Source of the DNA: Candidatus Gastranaerophilales bacterium
Lineage (GTDB): Bacteria; Cyanobacteriota; Vampirovibrionia; Gastranaerophilales; Gastranaerophilaceae
NCBI GenBank assembly: GCA_944324405.1
Contig: CALUWF010000016.1
Span: 1 to 34,337 of the forward strand
Reading direction: 5' to 3'
Length of the DNA: 34,337 nt
Numbering within the stretch: the stretch's first letter is position 1; every line of letters begins with the position of its first letter. The notes below the pieces were generated by a model that saw nothing but the letters and a program-made list of their open reading frames with translations, did no database searches and was not told the origin of the DNA. A program made the translations under genes and the position numbers. Of this stretch, positions 16,201 to 24,123 are shown in pieces.

Positions 16201-17709
16201 TTAAAATAAAAACATAGAAATAACCATATCGGCATATTTTGAAACGGCATCGCTCAAAATACAAGGCGTAATCCCAAGCGCGCAAACACAGCCGACTATA
16301 ATTAAAAGTGCTACCGTATTGTGTCTTAATAAATCGTGCGGCTTGCATTTTTCACATTCATCGGTACCAAAAAATATATTTTGATAAACTTTAATTAAAT
16401 AAAACATGCCGGGAATAAGTCCGATTAAAATTAAAATCGTGCATATCCAGATGATATTTTGAGAATAAATTTCAGTCGAAAAGCCTCCGCAAAGGCATAA
16501 AAACCTGGCACAAAATCCGGATGTAAAAGGCATTGCAAGTGCCGCCAGAGTAAGAATAAAACACAGCGCCGCAAGCTTAGGGCAATGAGTTGCAAGCGCC
16601 CCCATAAAGGGTAGTTTCGTTGTTTTGAAAATTTTTGATGCAAAACAAAAACACAAAAATAAGCCAAGCAGTATCAAACTTTGTGAAAAACATTGAAATA
16701 TGGCACCTTCAATACCCTGAATGCTCAGTGAACATGCGGCACATATTGCTGTTGAACTTTGTGAAAATGCAAAGTAGCCGAGCGATTTTTTTAAATCAAT
16801 TTGACCAAAGGCAAGTATTGAGAAATAAATAACATTAAATATCGCAAATATTGCAATTATCGGTGCAAATACCTGAAACACCGGCGCAAGTGCATACAGA
16901 TTGAATTTTATGAAAATGTAAAATCCCAAAATAAACTCAGTCAAGAAAACGCAGGCAAAAGACGCATTTGAATTTTCAATAATTCCTAAAAGCGGCCTGT
17001 GCAATGGGAAAAACGGTAATTTTATCATACTTAACCCAAGAAGAGGGATAAATACGATAAACAGTATTGAAGAAGAAATATCACGGCAATTATGTATAAA
17101 ATTCGGAATATTGGCGTCAATGCCGTTATGCCTTAAAAGAGCAAATATGAGTGAAAATGCACCTGTCAGGAGAAAAATGAAGAACGAATTTAAAATAAGA
17201 TATTCCTTTGTTCCTTGTCTTGCGGTTTTTTGCGGCATAAAAATATTTGCAAGGATATAAACACACAGGACTTCAAAAAGCGCGGCAGCACAGAAAACAT
17301 AAAAATCTCCCGCCGAAATTAAAACAAGCGCCGAAGACTCAAGAAACAGGACAAACGGATAAAATATTTTTTGTTTTTTTGTAATGCTGCTTTTTGCGCA
17401 AACAAAACATATAAGTACAATAAGGCTTATGAGTGCTGCAAAAAGGCTGCCCGGTGTATCAAAACCTGTTATATAGCCGCCGCTAAAGGGCGAAATCGGG
17501 TAAAATGTACTTAAAAACACGTGGTCAAGTTCAAAATTTGAACTTTTGAAAAAGAAAATATAAACACTGAGTACAAAGAAAAGCAGACTGAAATATTTGG
17601 CAAAACGCCTTATTAAAACAACGTTGTTTTTAAAAAGGCCAAGAAAAATAACAAGTCCCGCAAGAAGGGGTAAAAGCGAATAAATAAAAGTATTTACAGT
17701 GTTTTCCAT
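16201..17709 (-). CDS. NuoM-like complex I membrane subunit, divergent
   Basis: The 502-residue multi-pass protein aligns with NuoM. It keeps Glu146 in TM5 (ALFEVLCVYIL), Lys230 and His236 in IKLPFFPLH, and Lys307 in QIDLKKSLGY. An ungapped comparison with the E. coli segment places Leu261 where the conserved Lys265 should be, Gln317 where the SH-MG histidine should be, and Arg402 (GFCARFL) where the essential TM12 Glu407 should be. That last change reverses a charge. The WLPDAHxxAPT loop is not preserved. Its start overlaps the nuoL stop by 1 bp. The NuoM assignment rests on order and the TM7 motif. Confidence 0.82.
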   Translation of the reverse strand: MENTVNTFIYSLLPLLAGLVIFLGLFKNNVVLIRRFAKYFSLLFFVLSVYIFFFKSSNFELDHVFLSTFYPISPFSGGYITGFDTPGSLFAALISLIVLICFVCAKSSITKKQKIFYPFVLFLESSALVLISAGDFYVFCAAALFEVLCVYILANIFMPQKTARQGTKEYLILNSFFIFLLTGAFSLIFALLRHNGIDANIPNFIHNCRDISSSILFIVFIPLLGLSMIKLPFFPLHRPLLGIIENSNASFACVFLTEFILGFYIFIKFNLYALAPVFQVFAPIIAIFAIFNVIYFSILAFGQIDLKKSLGYFAFSQSSTAICAACSLSIQGIEGAIFQCFSQSLILLGLFLCFCFASKIFKTTKLPFMGALATHCPKLAALCFILTLAALAMPFTSGFCARFLCLCGGFSTEIYSQNIIWICTILILIGLIPGMFYLIKVYQNIFFGTDECEKCKPHDLLRHNTVALLIIVGCVCALGITPCILSDAVSKYADMVISMFLF

Positions 17710-19625
17710 TATCTTACCACCCCCGTTTTAAAGTATATTAAACAAGTGAAAAGCGTAATTAGAAAAATCCAGATAAGCGCTTTGAAAAAACGTGAATTTA
17801 AATCAGCACTTTGCGTTTTCTGGACAATAAAAGAAATTACAGCCGATAAAAAAGCAGGAATGGCATAGAAAAATGCAAGCACATATTTTTCAAAAAATGC
17901 AAAAATTCTATACACAAAAAGGATAAAATCCCTAAAAATAAAATCTCTTATATCATCCGCAAAAAAGCGCCGCGCCGCAAGACGTCTCAGGGGGCGTATT
18001 CTAAGGGAATGCAGTCTTTTTGTAAAATAAATATTGTATGCAAGATAGTAGCCTGCGGCACTAATCAAAAAAGCAAGTACATTCATAAAAGGATTTGAGC
18101 CGCCGAGATTTGCGCGTCCGGAAAGTGTAAAAAACGCACCCGCTTTATTATAAAAGATGAAACCGAAAAATATACAGGGTAAAAGCAGGATTAAAATCGC
18201 CGCAATCATTGTCCTGCTTGCTCGTTTGGGCTCTATTGTTCCGCGATAATTTCCTTCAAACACCCTGAAATATACTCTAAAAAGATAAAATGCCGTTACA
18301 AAAGAACATATCAAAATTAAGGTTAAATATATTGTTTTGCCCGCGTGTGAAAGATTGCCGAGCAAAATTGCCTTCGGGTAAAATCCGCTAAAAACAAAAC
18401 CGCACAATGAGATTGCGCCGGCAAGATAAGCACAAGTTAAAAAGGGAAGTTTTTCTCTTAATCCGCCCAGGAATTTAATGTTTTCCTGTGAACCCGTTGA
18501 ATAACTTACTGTATTAAGAGTATACGATACAAGCGCTACGCCAAAAGCCGCACACAGAAAGTAAAAAATACATACATCGTACATTTTAAAACCTAATATA
18601 AAAAGGCTTATACCGGCTTGCGATACAGCTAAATCCGCACAAATTTGCTTTATGTCGTTTTCTTTTGCAGCGCTCAAAGCAGCTGTAAGCGCCGTGATTA
18701 TACCTGCTATTTTTAAAATTTCAAACAACGCAGGGGTAAGATTTAAAAGCGGAAAAATTCTCAGAAGCAGAAAAATAGCCTGCCCCGGCACTATAAGGCT
18801 TATAATAATTGAAAAGACAGGGTTTGGTGCTTGAGAATTGCCGTTTGCACAGATTGAAAAGGGATATTGCGCACTTTTTATAACCGCACCGATGATGAAT
18901 AAAAGGCAAATAAGAGCAAAAATTAAAGGGTTAAGACTTGCAAAAGAATACAGTCCAAGAGAATTAATATTATTAAAACCAAGTGTCGGCGCGTTTATTG
19001 TATCTGTTGCAATTGTAGAAAAATATAAAAATGCAACCGAAGCGCCAAAAAGTATTAAATCCGCCGCAACATTTGTTTCAAAAACTTTTTTTGAATTTTC
19101 CTGTGACAGAGGTTTTTGAAAGTAAAAATTTGCAAAAAGATAAAGCATAAGCGACTGTGCCATCATAAATACAACGCTTTGAATTAAATTTGAACTTGCA
19201 AAAAAACAATATGCAAAAAACTGCATGAAATTTAAATAAATATAAAATCTCGCAAAGCCCTGCCTGTTTTGCAAAAGATATCTGAAAGAAAAAATATTTG
19301 CAATAAAAAAGAATAAAGAGAGCAGTACAATAAAAATTCCGCTTAGATTATCCGTGTAAATTCCAAAATAAAGCAAAATATTTTGCATTGCACAAACGGG
19401 ATAGTTGTTTTCAAGTACATACCCCTGATATGTAAGTGTGTATTCAAAAAGCAACAGTGAAATTCCAAGCGTTAAAAACGAAGCAAGCATACTAAGGGCA
19501 GAGTTTGCGCAGTCACATATTTTCTGCGGTAATTTCAGCGGCAGCAATTTAAGCGACAGGACAACAACCGCGCAAATTAACGGGATAAAAACCATAAAAT
19601 ATGCAAGCGTAAGGATATCTATCAT
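17709..19625 (-). CDS. NuoL-like complex I membrane subunit, divergent
   Basis: At 638 residues this is a full-length NuoL homologue, with the distal C-terminal part that makes the long lateral helix (about 545-600, FFADDIRDFIFRDFILFVYRI) and the last TM helix. The GAVxKSAQxP motif is kept (Lys250), as are DIKQ (Lys326) and a TM12 lysine (Lys418 in SGFYPK). Ungapped alignment with NuoL puts Met155 at the TM5 glutamate (E. coli Glu144) and Ile275 at the ALIHAATM histidine. LPDAMEGPTPVSALIH has become CANGNSQAPNPVFSIII. The presence of the lateral helix argues for complex I ancestry rather than an Mrp antiporter. It overlaps nuoK by 4 bp. Confidence 0.87.
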   Translation of the reverse strand: MIDILTLAYFMVFIPLICAVVVLSLKLLPLKLPQKICDCANSALSMLASFLTLGISLLLFEYTLTYQGYVLENNYPVCAMQNILLYFGIYTDNLSGIFIVLLSLFFFIANIFSFRYLLQNRQGFARFYIYLNFMQFFAYCFFASSNLIQSVVFMMAQSLMLYLFANFYFQKPLSQENSKKVFETNVAADLILFGASVAFLYFSTIATDTINAPTLGFNNINSLGLYSFASLNPLIFALICLLFIIGAVIKSAQYPFSICANGNSQAPNPVFSIIISLIVPGQAIFLLLRIFPLLNLTPALFEILKIAGIITALTAALSAAKENDIKQICADLAVSQAGISLFILGFKMYDVCIFYFLCAAFGVALVSYTLNTVSYSTGSQENIKFLGGLREKLPFLTCAYLAGAISLCGFVFSGFYPKAILLGNLSHAGKTIYLTLILICSFVTAFYLFRVYFRVFEGNYRGTIEPKRASRTMIAAILILLLPCIFFGFIFYNKAGAFFTLSGRANLGGSNPFMNVLAFLISAAGYYLAYNIYFTKRLHSLRIRPLRRLAARRFFADDIRDFIFRDFILFVYRIFAFFEKYVLAFFYAIPAFLSAVISFIVQKTQSADLNSRFFKALIWIFLITLFTCLIYFKTGVVR

Positions 19626-19915
19626 TTTTCCTCCCTTGCTGTTTTTTCAATTTCCTTAATGTCCAGAGTATTAAATTTGCTATAGATTTTTGTAACTATA
19701 AATATGCCAAAAAATCCTGCCGCCAAGACAAATGCCGATAAAATTACCCCCATTAAAATATTCTGCGCATCACCTGACAGCGTCAAAATTAAAATTGATG
19801 CATTGTAAAGTAAAACCGTGCCGATAAAAATTTTTAAAATATTTCTTGTTGCGATTACCAAAAATAATCCTGCACAAAAGACTAAAAATGCTGCATATAA
19901 AATCTGCACATTCAT
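19622..19915 (-). CDS. NuoK/MrpC-like membrane subunit
   Basis: The 97-residue, three-helix protein corresponds in place and size to NuoK. The segment RNILKIFIGTVLLYNASIL (24-42) matches the RRNLLxxLIGLExMxNA region of NuoK, but the conserved Glu36 is Val34. TM3 (about 54-76) has no acidic residue, so Glu72 is missing too. In fact the first acidic residue of the protein is Asp49. The segment also resembles MrpC of multi-subunit Na+/H+ antiporters, the homologous subunit. The tail (LDIKEIEKTAREEK) is NuoK-like. It overlaps nuoJ and nuoL by 4 bp each. Confidence 0.78.
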   Translation of the reverse strand: MNVQILYAAFLVFCAGLFLVIATRNILKIFIGTVLLYNASILILTLSGDAQNILMGVILSAFVLAAGFFGIFIVTKIYSKFNTLDIKEIEKTAREEK

Positions 19916-20385
19916 TTTTTTCTCCAGAAAGCTATTGTATAAAACCCGCTTAAAAGCGTAATAATGATTACCGAAAGTAAAATTAAATTAACATCAAATA
20001 TCGACCCCAGTTCAAAAAAATTACCCGCCTCTTTTTTGTTTAATGCCAAGCTAAGCGAAAAAGGCGCGCACAGGAGCACAAAAAAACCAAGGATAAAAGG
20101 GGTTATAAGTGTCTTTAAATTAAAATTAAAACCGCTTTTTTCTTCCTCTTTAAAATTTTTGCACCCATAAAACATAATCGCGCCAAGTCCAAACATAAAA
20201 AATACACACTGTGCAAAAAACATAACCGGGGAGCGAAGCAGTATGTAAAATCCCGATATCGCGGCAAAAATGCCGATTGCGGCAGCAATGTAAATCTTTG
20301 CTTCTTTTGCAAAAAGTATTACAAGGCAAAAGCCAAAAATTAAAAGCACGGGAAGATAAAACAAAGCATTTGCGATTTTTTCCAT
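19912..20385 (-). CDS. NuoJ-like membrane subunit
   Basis: The 157-residue, about five-helix protein is placed first in the operon. FYILLRSPVMFFAQCVFFMFGLGAIMFYG (about 46-74) is the counterpart of the NuoJ TM3 region that ends in GAIMVLF. The usual E/Q-x-x-V-Y pattern ahead of it is altered. ATG 20385 is preferred over an upstream TTG at 20391 because AAGGAG (complement of 20395-20400) is 9 nt from the ATG but only 3 nt from the TTG. Similarity is low and the NuoJ call depends partly on order. No nuoA, B, C, D, E, F, G, H or I lies nearby. Confidence 0.72.
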   Translation of the reverse strand: MEKIANALFYLPVLLIFGFCLVILFAKEAKIYIAAAIGIFAAISGFYILLRSPVMFFAQCVFFMFGLGAIMFYGCKNFKEEEKSGFNFNLKTLITPFILGFFVLLCAPFSLSLALNKKEAGNFFELGSIFDVNLILLSVIIITLLSGFYTIAFWRKK

Positions 20386-20405
20386 ATACAAAAACTCCTT
20401 AAATT

Positions 20406-20435
20406 ATAATAGACTAAAACCCCTAATTGTGGCAA
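20406..20435 (-). promoter_or_regulatory. Probable promoter of the nuoJKLMN-like operon
   Basis: On the minus strand TTGCCA (complement of 20430-20435), an 18-bp spacer, and TATTAT (complement of 20406-20411). An overlapping TATAAT (complement of 20403-20408) is an alternative -10. Transcription would begin about 20399, leaving a leader of around 15 nt. Confidence 0.5.
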
Positions 20436-20470
20436 CGCGCAAATAATTTTTTGTTAAAAAACTTTATTTT

Positions 20471-20499
20471 TTGCGGCTTTTTTACTTTGTTGCTATAAT
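20471..20499 (+). promoter_or_regulatory. Promoter of proS with extended -10
   Basis: TTGCGG at 20471-20476, a 17-bp spacer, and TATAAT at 20494-20499 preceded by TGC, the extended -10 form. The leader to ATG 20565 is about 60 nt. Confidence 0.7.
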
Positions 20500-20564
20500 G
20501 CTTATATCAAATAATTTATCTTAAAATATTCTACTTAAGAGCACTTTGGAGGCTACTTTTTACT

Positions 20565-22277
20565 ATGAAAATGTCAAAACTTTTTGTTCAAACTTTAAGG
20601 GATTTCCCAAACGACGCCGAAGCAATAAGCCATAAATTACTTGTAAGAGCGGGCTATATAAAAAAACTCACATCCGGCATATACAGCTATCTTCCCCTTA
20701 TGCAGAGAGTTCTGGCAAAAATTTCTCAAATTATACGCGAAGAAATGAACGCCGCGGGAGCGCAGGAGCTTTTAATGCCTTTTGTACAGCCTGCCGAAAT
20801 ATGGCAAAAGTCAGGCAGATGGGAAGTCTACGGCAGAGAGCTTGCAAGGTTTTGCGACAGGCATGACAACAAAATGTGTCTGGCACCGACACATGAGGAG
20901 GTTATAACATCTGTTGTAAGCGGAACTTTTACATCATACAAACAATTGCCGATTAATCTTTATCAAATTCAAACTAAATTTAGGGATGAAATCCGCCCGC
21001 GCTTCGGACTTTTAAGGGGTCGTGAATTTATTATGAAAGACGCCTACAGCTTCCACACTTCACAAAAGTCGCTTGATGAAGAGTATGAAAATATGGCGCG
21101 TGCGTATAAGAGAATTTTTGAGCGCTGCGGACTTGAAACAAAAATGGTGCAGTCGGATTCGGGTGCAATCGGCGGAAGCGTAAGCCATGAGTTTATGGTC
21201 TTAACTTCTACGCAAACGGGTGAAAATGACGTATTTTACTGCGAAAACTGCGACTACAGCGCAAACTCAAACCATGCTGTCTCAATTCTTTTAAACCCCC
21301 AAACAAACGGCGCGGACTACGGCTATGACAAAGAACAAAAACTCGATACGCCAAACGTCAAAACAATTGAGCAGCTTAGTGAATTTTTAAAAGTTCCCTC
21401 ATCCTGCATTTTAAAATCAGTTTTATATATCGCAGACTCAAAGCCCGTGCTTGTTATGATTAGGGGTGACAAAGAAGTCGAAGAAACAAAACTTCTAAAT
21501 GCGCTCGGCGCTCTTGAAATAAGACCTGCAACAAGTGATGAAGCGTATGATTATCTCGGCTGCGAGGTCGGATATTTAAGCTTTTTGGGTGTGGATGAAA
21601 ATAAAGTAAAAATTATCTACGATAAATCCGCGCAAGGCATGAAAAATTTTGTAATCGGCGCAAACGAGCCGCACAAGCATATTGTTGGATATAATTTTAC
21701 AAAAATGCCTGAATTTGTTGATGTTTCACTTGTAAAAGAGGGCGAACTCTGCCCCTGCTGCAATAAGCCGCTTAAAGTAACAAGAGGGATTGAAGTGGGC
21801 AATATATTCCAGCTCGGCACAAAATACTCAAAACCTATGAACGCGACCTACACCGATGAAAACGGCGAAGAAAAACCGTTTATTATGGGCTGCTACGGCA
21901 TAGGAGTTACAAGGACGGCTGCTGCTGCTATCGAGCGCTATCATGACGATTTTGGAATTATCTGGCCAAAAGAAATTGCGCCCTATCATGTTGATATAGT
22001 TCCTGTTAACAATGAAGACTCAAAGCAGATGGAAGTTGCAAACAAACTATATAATGCTCTCTTGGCGCTGGGTGTGGAGGTTGTTTTGGATGACAGAGCG
22101 GACAGGGCGGGTGTAAAATTTAAGGACTCCGAACTTATCGGCTTCCCCTACAGAATTACCGTCGGAAAAACGGTACAAGAAGGGCTGATAGAATTTAAAA
22201 CGAGGAAAGACGGCACTGTTGAAAAGCTGACATTTGACGAGGCAATTGAAAAATGCAAAACACTCCTCTTAAATTAA
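20565..22277 (+). CDS. proS: Prolyl-tRNA synthetase, bacterial type with editing domain
   Basis: ProS joins proline to tRNA-Pro. The 570 residues follow the bacterial layout: class II catalytic core with motif 2 FRDEIRPRFGLLRGREFIMKDAYSFH (about 139-164), an inserted YbaK-like editing domain (about 230-400, with the KVPSSCILKSVLYI segment that holds the editing lysine), motif 3 in GCYGIGVTRTAAAAIE (about 444-459) and the C-terminal anticodon-binding domain (HVDIVPVNNED to the end). Two Met codons (MKM) start the frame. GGAGG lies 12 nt before the first. The end overlaps gatD by 25 bp, so the two are co-expressed. Confidence 0.97.
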   Translation: MKMSKLFVQTLRDFPNDAEAISHKLLVRAGYIKKLTSGIYSYLPLMQRVLAKISQIIREEMNAAGAQELLMPFVQPAEIWQKSGRWEVYGRELARFCDRHDNKMCLAPTHEEVITSVVSGTFTSYKQLPINLYQIQTKFRDEIRPRFGLLRGREFIMKDAYSFHTSQKSLDEEYENMARAYKRIFERCGLETKMVQSDSGAIGGSVSHEFMVLTSTQTGENDVFYCENCDYSANSNHAVSILLNPQTNGADYGYDKEQKLDTPNVKTIEQLSEFLKVPSSCILKSVLYIADSKPVLVMIRGDKEVEETKLLNALGALEIRPATSDEAYDYLGCEVGYLSFLGVDENKVKIIYDKSAQGMKNFVIGANEPHKHIVGYNFTKMPEFVDVSLVKEGELCPCCNKPLKVTRGIEVGNIFQLGTKYSKPMNATYTDENGEEKPFIMGCYGIGVTRTAAAAIERYHDDFGIIWPKEIAPYHVDIVPVNNEDSKQMEVANKLYNALLALGVEVVLDDRADRAGVKFKDSELIGFPYRITVGKTVQEGLIEFKTRKDGTVEKLTFDEAIEKCKTLLLN

Positions 22278-22993
22278 GAATTGCACACCTGTATCCGGAT
22301 TTGCTTAATATTTACGGCGATTTTGGCAATGTTTTGACGCTGCAAAAGCGTGCCCAATGGCGTGATATTGAAGTTGAAGTGGTAAAAATTACGGCAGGCA
22401 GTGTTATTAATTCCGATGATTTTGATTTATTTTTCGCGGGAGGCGGTCAAGATAACCAACAAATTATCGCTGCAAATGAACTTATAAAAAATGGTGCCGA
22501 GCTTTTAAAAGCGGCTCATAACAACAAGCCCATGCTTGCAATTTGCGGAGCATATCAGCTTTTTGGTAAATATTATTTAACTGCTGAGCGCCACAAACTA
22601 AAAGGTATATCAATTCTTGATGTGCACACTCTTGCGGGCAAAAACAGATTTATAGGAAATGTAACGGCGATTGCAGACTTTTTGCCGGTACGCACTATTG
22701 TGGGCTTTGAAAATCATAGCGGGCTCACTTATCTGGGAGAAACTGCAAAACCGCTTTTTAAAATAAAAGTAGGGAAAGGCAATAACGGACTTGATAAAAC
22801 CGAAGGAGCAAGATATAGAAATGTTTTCGGCACCTATCTGCACGGGCCCATTTTGCCAAAAAATCCGCACTTTTGTGATTATTTGCTTCAGCTTGCACTA
22901 AACACCAAATACAAATGTAAAATCCCTCTGCTTCCGCTTGATGACTCGGTTGAATACTATGCGCATGAAGCGCGTATATGTGCAAAATATTAA
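22253..22993 (+). CDS. gatD: Lipid II isoglutaminyl synthase, glutaminase subunit GatD
   Basis: The 246-residue protein is a CobB/CobQ-like class I glutamine amidotransferase. The nucleophile is Cys98 (AICGAYQLFG) and the catalytic His197 is in TYLHGPILPKNP, matching GatD in length and motif spacing. GatD supplies ammonia to MurT, which amidates the D-glutamate of the peptidoglycan stem. Here murT is not next to gatD; the gene starts inside proS (25-bp overlap, GAGG about 10 nt before ATG). The pairing with a tRNA synthetase is odd. A different CobQ-like amidotransferase is the alternative, but residues LYPDLLNIYGDFGNV at the N-terminus are typical of GatD. Confidence 0.88.
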   Translation: MQNTPLKLRIAHLYPDLLNIYGDFGNVLTLQKRAQWRDIEVEVVKITAGSVINSDDFDLFFAGGGQDNQQIIAANELIKNGAELLKAAHNNKPMLAICGAYQLFGKYYLTAERHKLKGISILDVHTLAGKNRFIGNVTAIADFLPVRTIVGFENHSGLTYLGETAKPLFKIKVGKGNNGLDKTEGARYRNVFGTYLHGPILPKNPHFCDYLLQLALNTKYKCKIPLLPLDDSVEYYAHEARICAKY

Positions 22994-23064
22994 ATATTAA
23001 CTTTTGTAAAGATAACTCCTTAAATTTAGCAATTAATTAAAACAAAAATACTTTATTAAAATGT

Positions 23065-23114
23065 AAGGTTAGTTTTAGATATTACTAAAGGTTAAAGATT
23101 AAAGGTTAAGGTTA
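23065..23114 (+). repeat. AAGGTTA direct repeats upstream of the coiled-coil gene
   Basis: AAGGTTA occurs at 23065-23071, 23088-23094, 23102-23108 and 23108-23114, with a variant AAAGATT between the second and third. The last copy runs into the ribosome site AGGAGG before ATG 23126. It may be a regulator site or slipped-strand product. Confidence 0.6.
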
Positions 23115-23125
23115 GGAGGCAGAGC

Positions 23126-23683
23126 ATGTCTTGGGTGTTCTTATCACTAAGGAAAATGCAGCTCAAGCAAAGACTTAGTGTTCATCAAAACAGGCTGACA
23201 CAAATTAGCCAAAAGTTAATGGATATGCAAGAATTGTCAGCGGCAGTGGCTGATGGCAAAATTACTTATCAGGAAGCTACGAGTGCACCATCATCTATTT
23301 TTGGTACACAGTTAAACTTCCTTGGTCAATCATCAAATATAGCCTACCAATCTGCCCAAACTAAAACCAACGCCTACCTGCAACAAATGCAGGCAATTAA
23401 TCAGGCAACCGGCGGTCAATATCAATATTCACTTGACCCCAACTCATTAACGGGCTATGTACAAAATAATCAAATTCAACCATACTTGATATTTAATGAA
23501 ATTTATCAAGAAGAGCTTGAGGCTTACGCAAATCAATATGCCCAAGAGCTCAACCGCCAAGAGCAAGATTTGGAACAGGAAAAACTCACTCTTGAAACTC
23601 AAATAAAAGCAATTGAAGCCGAATATCAAGCAGTTGAAGATCAAGAAAGTCAAAATATTGAAAATGATGCAATTAAACTTTAA
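23126..23683 (+). CDS. Gln-rich coiled-coil protein of unknown function
   Basis: The 185-residue protein starts MSWVFLSLRKMQLKQRLSVH and has long helices at both ends (about 8-45 and 125-178), strongly predicted to form coiled coils. The middle is rich in Gln, Tyr, Asn and Ser (SNIAYQSAQTKTNAYLQQMQ). There is no signal peptide or clear membrane helix. Ribosome site AGGAGG. I think I recall similarly starting proteins in Gastranaerophilales, but can attach no function. Its composition resembles small structural or secreted scaffold proteins, which is inference. It is monocistronic and followed by a strong hairpin. Confidence 0.75.
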   Translation: MSWVFLSLRKMQLKQRLSVHQNRLTQISQKLMDMQELSAAVADGKITYQEATSAPSSIFGTQLNFLGQSSNIAYQSAQTKTNAYLQQMQAINQATGGQYQYSLDPNSLTGYVQNNQIQPYLIFNEIYQEELEAYANQYAQELNRQEQDLEQEKLTLETQIKAIEAEYQAVEDQESQNIENDAIKL

Positions 23684-23698
23684 TCTTTACAATAATGA

Positions 23699-23731
23699 AT
23701 GCCGTCCGAAATTCGGACGGCATTGTTTTGT
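23699..23731. terminator. Hairpin terminator between the coiled-coil gene and rplT
   Basis: ATGCCGTCCGAA (23699-23710) and TTCGGACGGCAT (23712-23723) are perfectly complementary, a stem of about 10-12 bp with a very short loop. The plus side is followed by TGTTTTGTC. The minus side is T-poor. It separates convergent genes and may act in both directions. Confidence 0.8.
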
Positions 23732-23761
23732 CAAACGTACTTTTTCTTCCTCTTTGATAAA

Positions 23762-24112
23762 TTAAATCGATTTTTTTGCAGTTTCAACAAGCAATGCAAA
23801 AGCTTCGGGATCATTTACAGCAAGCTCGGCAAGCATTTTTCTGTTTACTTGAATATTTGCTTTTTTGAGCAAGTTCATAAATTTTGAATAGCTTAAATCC
23901 ATTGCACGGACTGCTGCGTTTATACGTACAATCCAGAGTGAGCGCATGCTTCTTTTTAATACACGTCTGTCTCTGTATTGGTATTTTAATGCTTTCATAA
24001 CAGCACAGTTTGCGACTTTAAAAATCCTTGAACGTGCGCCGATGAAACCTTTTGCAAGTTTTAATATTTTTTTATGTCTTTTTCTAAGAACGTTTCCGCG
24101 TTTAACTCTCAT
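23762..24112 (-). CDS. rplT: 50S ribosomal protein L20
   Basis: The 116-residue basic protein has the L20 signature throughout: [23 protein letters not shown] at the start, then [24 protein letters not shown] and [22 protein letters not shown]20 binds 23S rRNA early in large-subunit assembly. It follows rpmI by 11 bp. infC is not upstream, in line with the cyanobacterial gene order. L20 represses its own operon in some bacteria, but I see no obvious leader structure here. Confidence 0.97.
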   Translation of the reverse strand: MRVKRGNVLRKRHKKILKLAKGFIGARSRIFKVANCAVMKALKYQYRDRRVLKRSMRSLWIVRINAAVRAMDLSYSKFMNLLKKANIQVNRKMLAELAVNDPEAFALLVETAKKSI

Positions 24113-24123
24113 TTTTCACCTTC

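Noticed and set aside
17709-20385. Mrp-type Na+/H+ antiporter operon instead of complex I genes
   Set aside because: Gene order, the full NuoL C-terminal lateral helix, and separate M and N subunits fit nuoJKLMN. Only the K subunit looks like MrpC.
20385-20391. TTG start for the nuoJ-like gene giving two more residues
   Set aside because: The ribosome site is only 3 nt from the TTG but 9 nt from the ATG.
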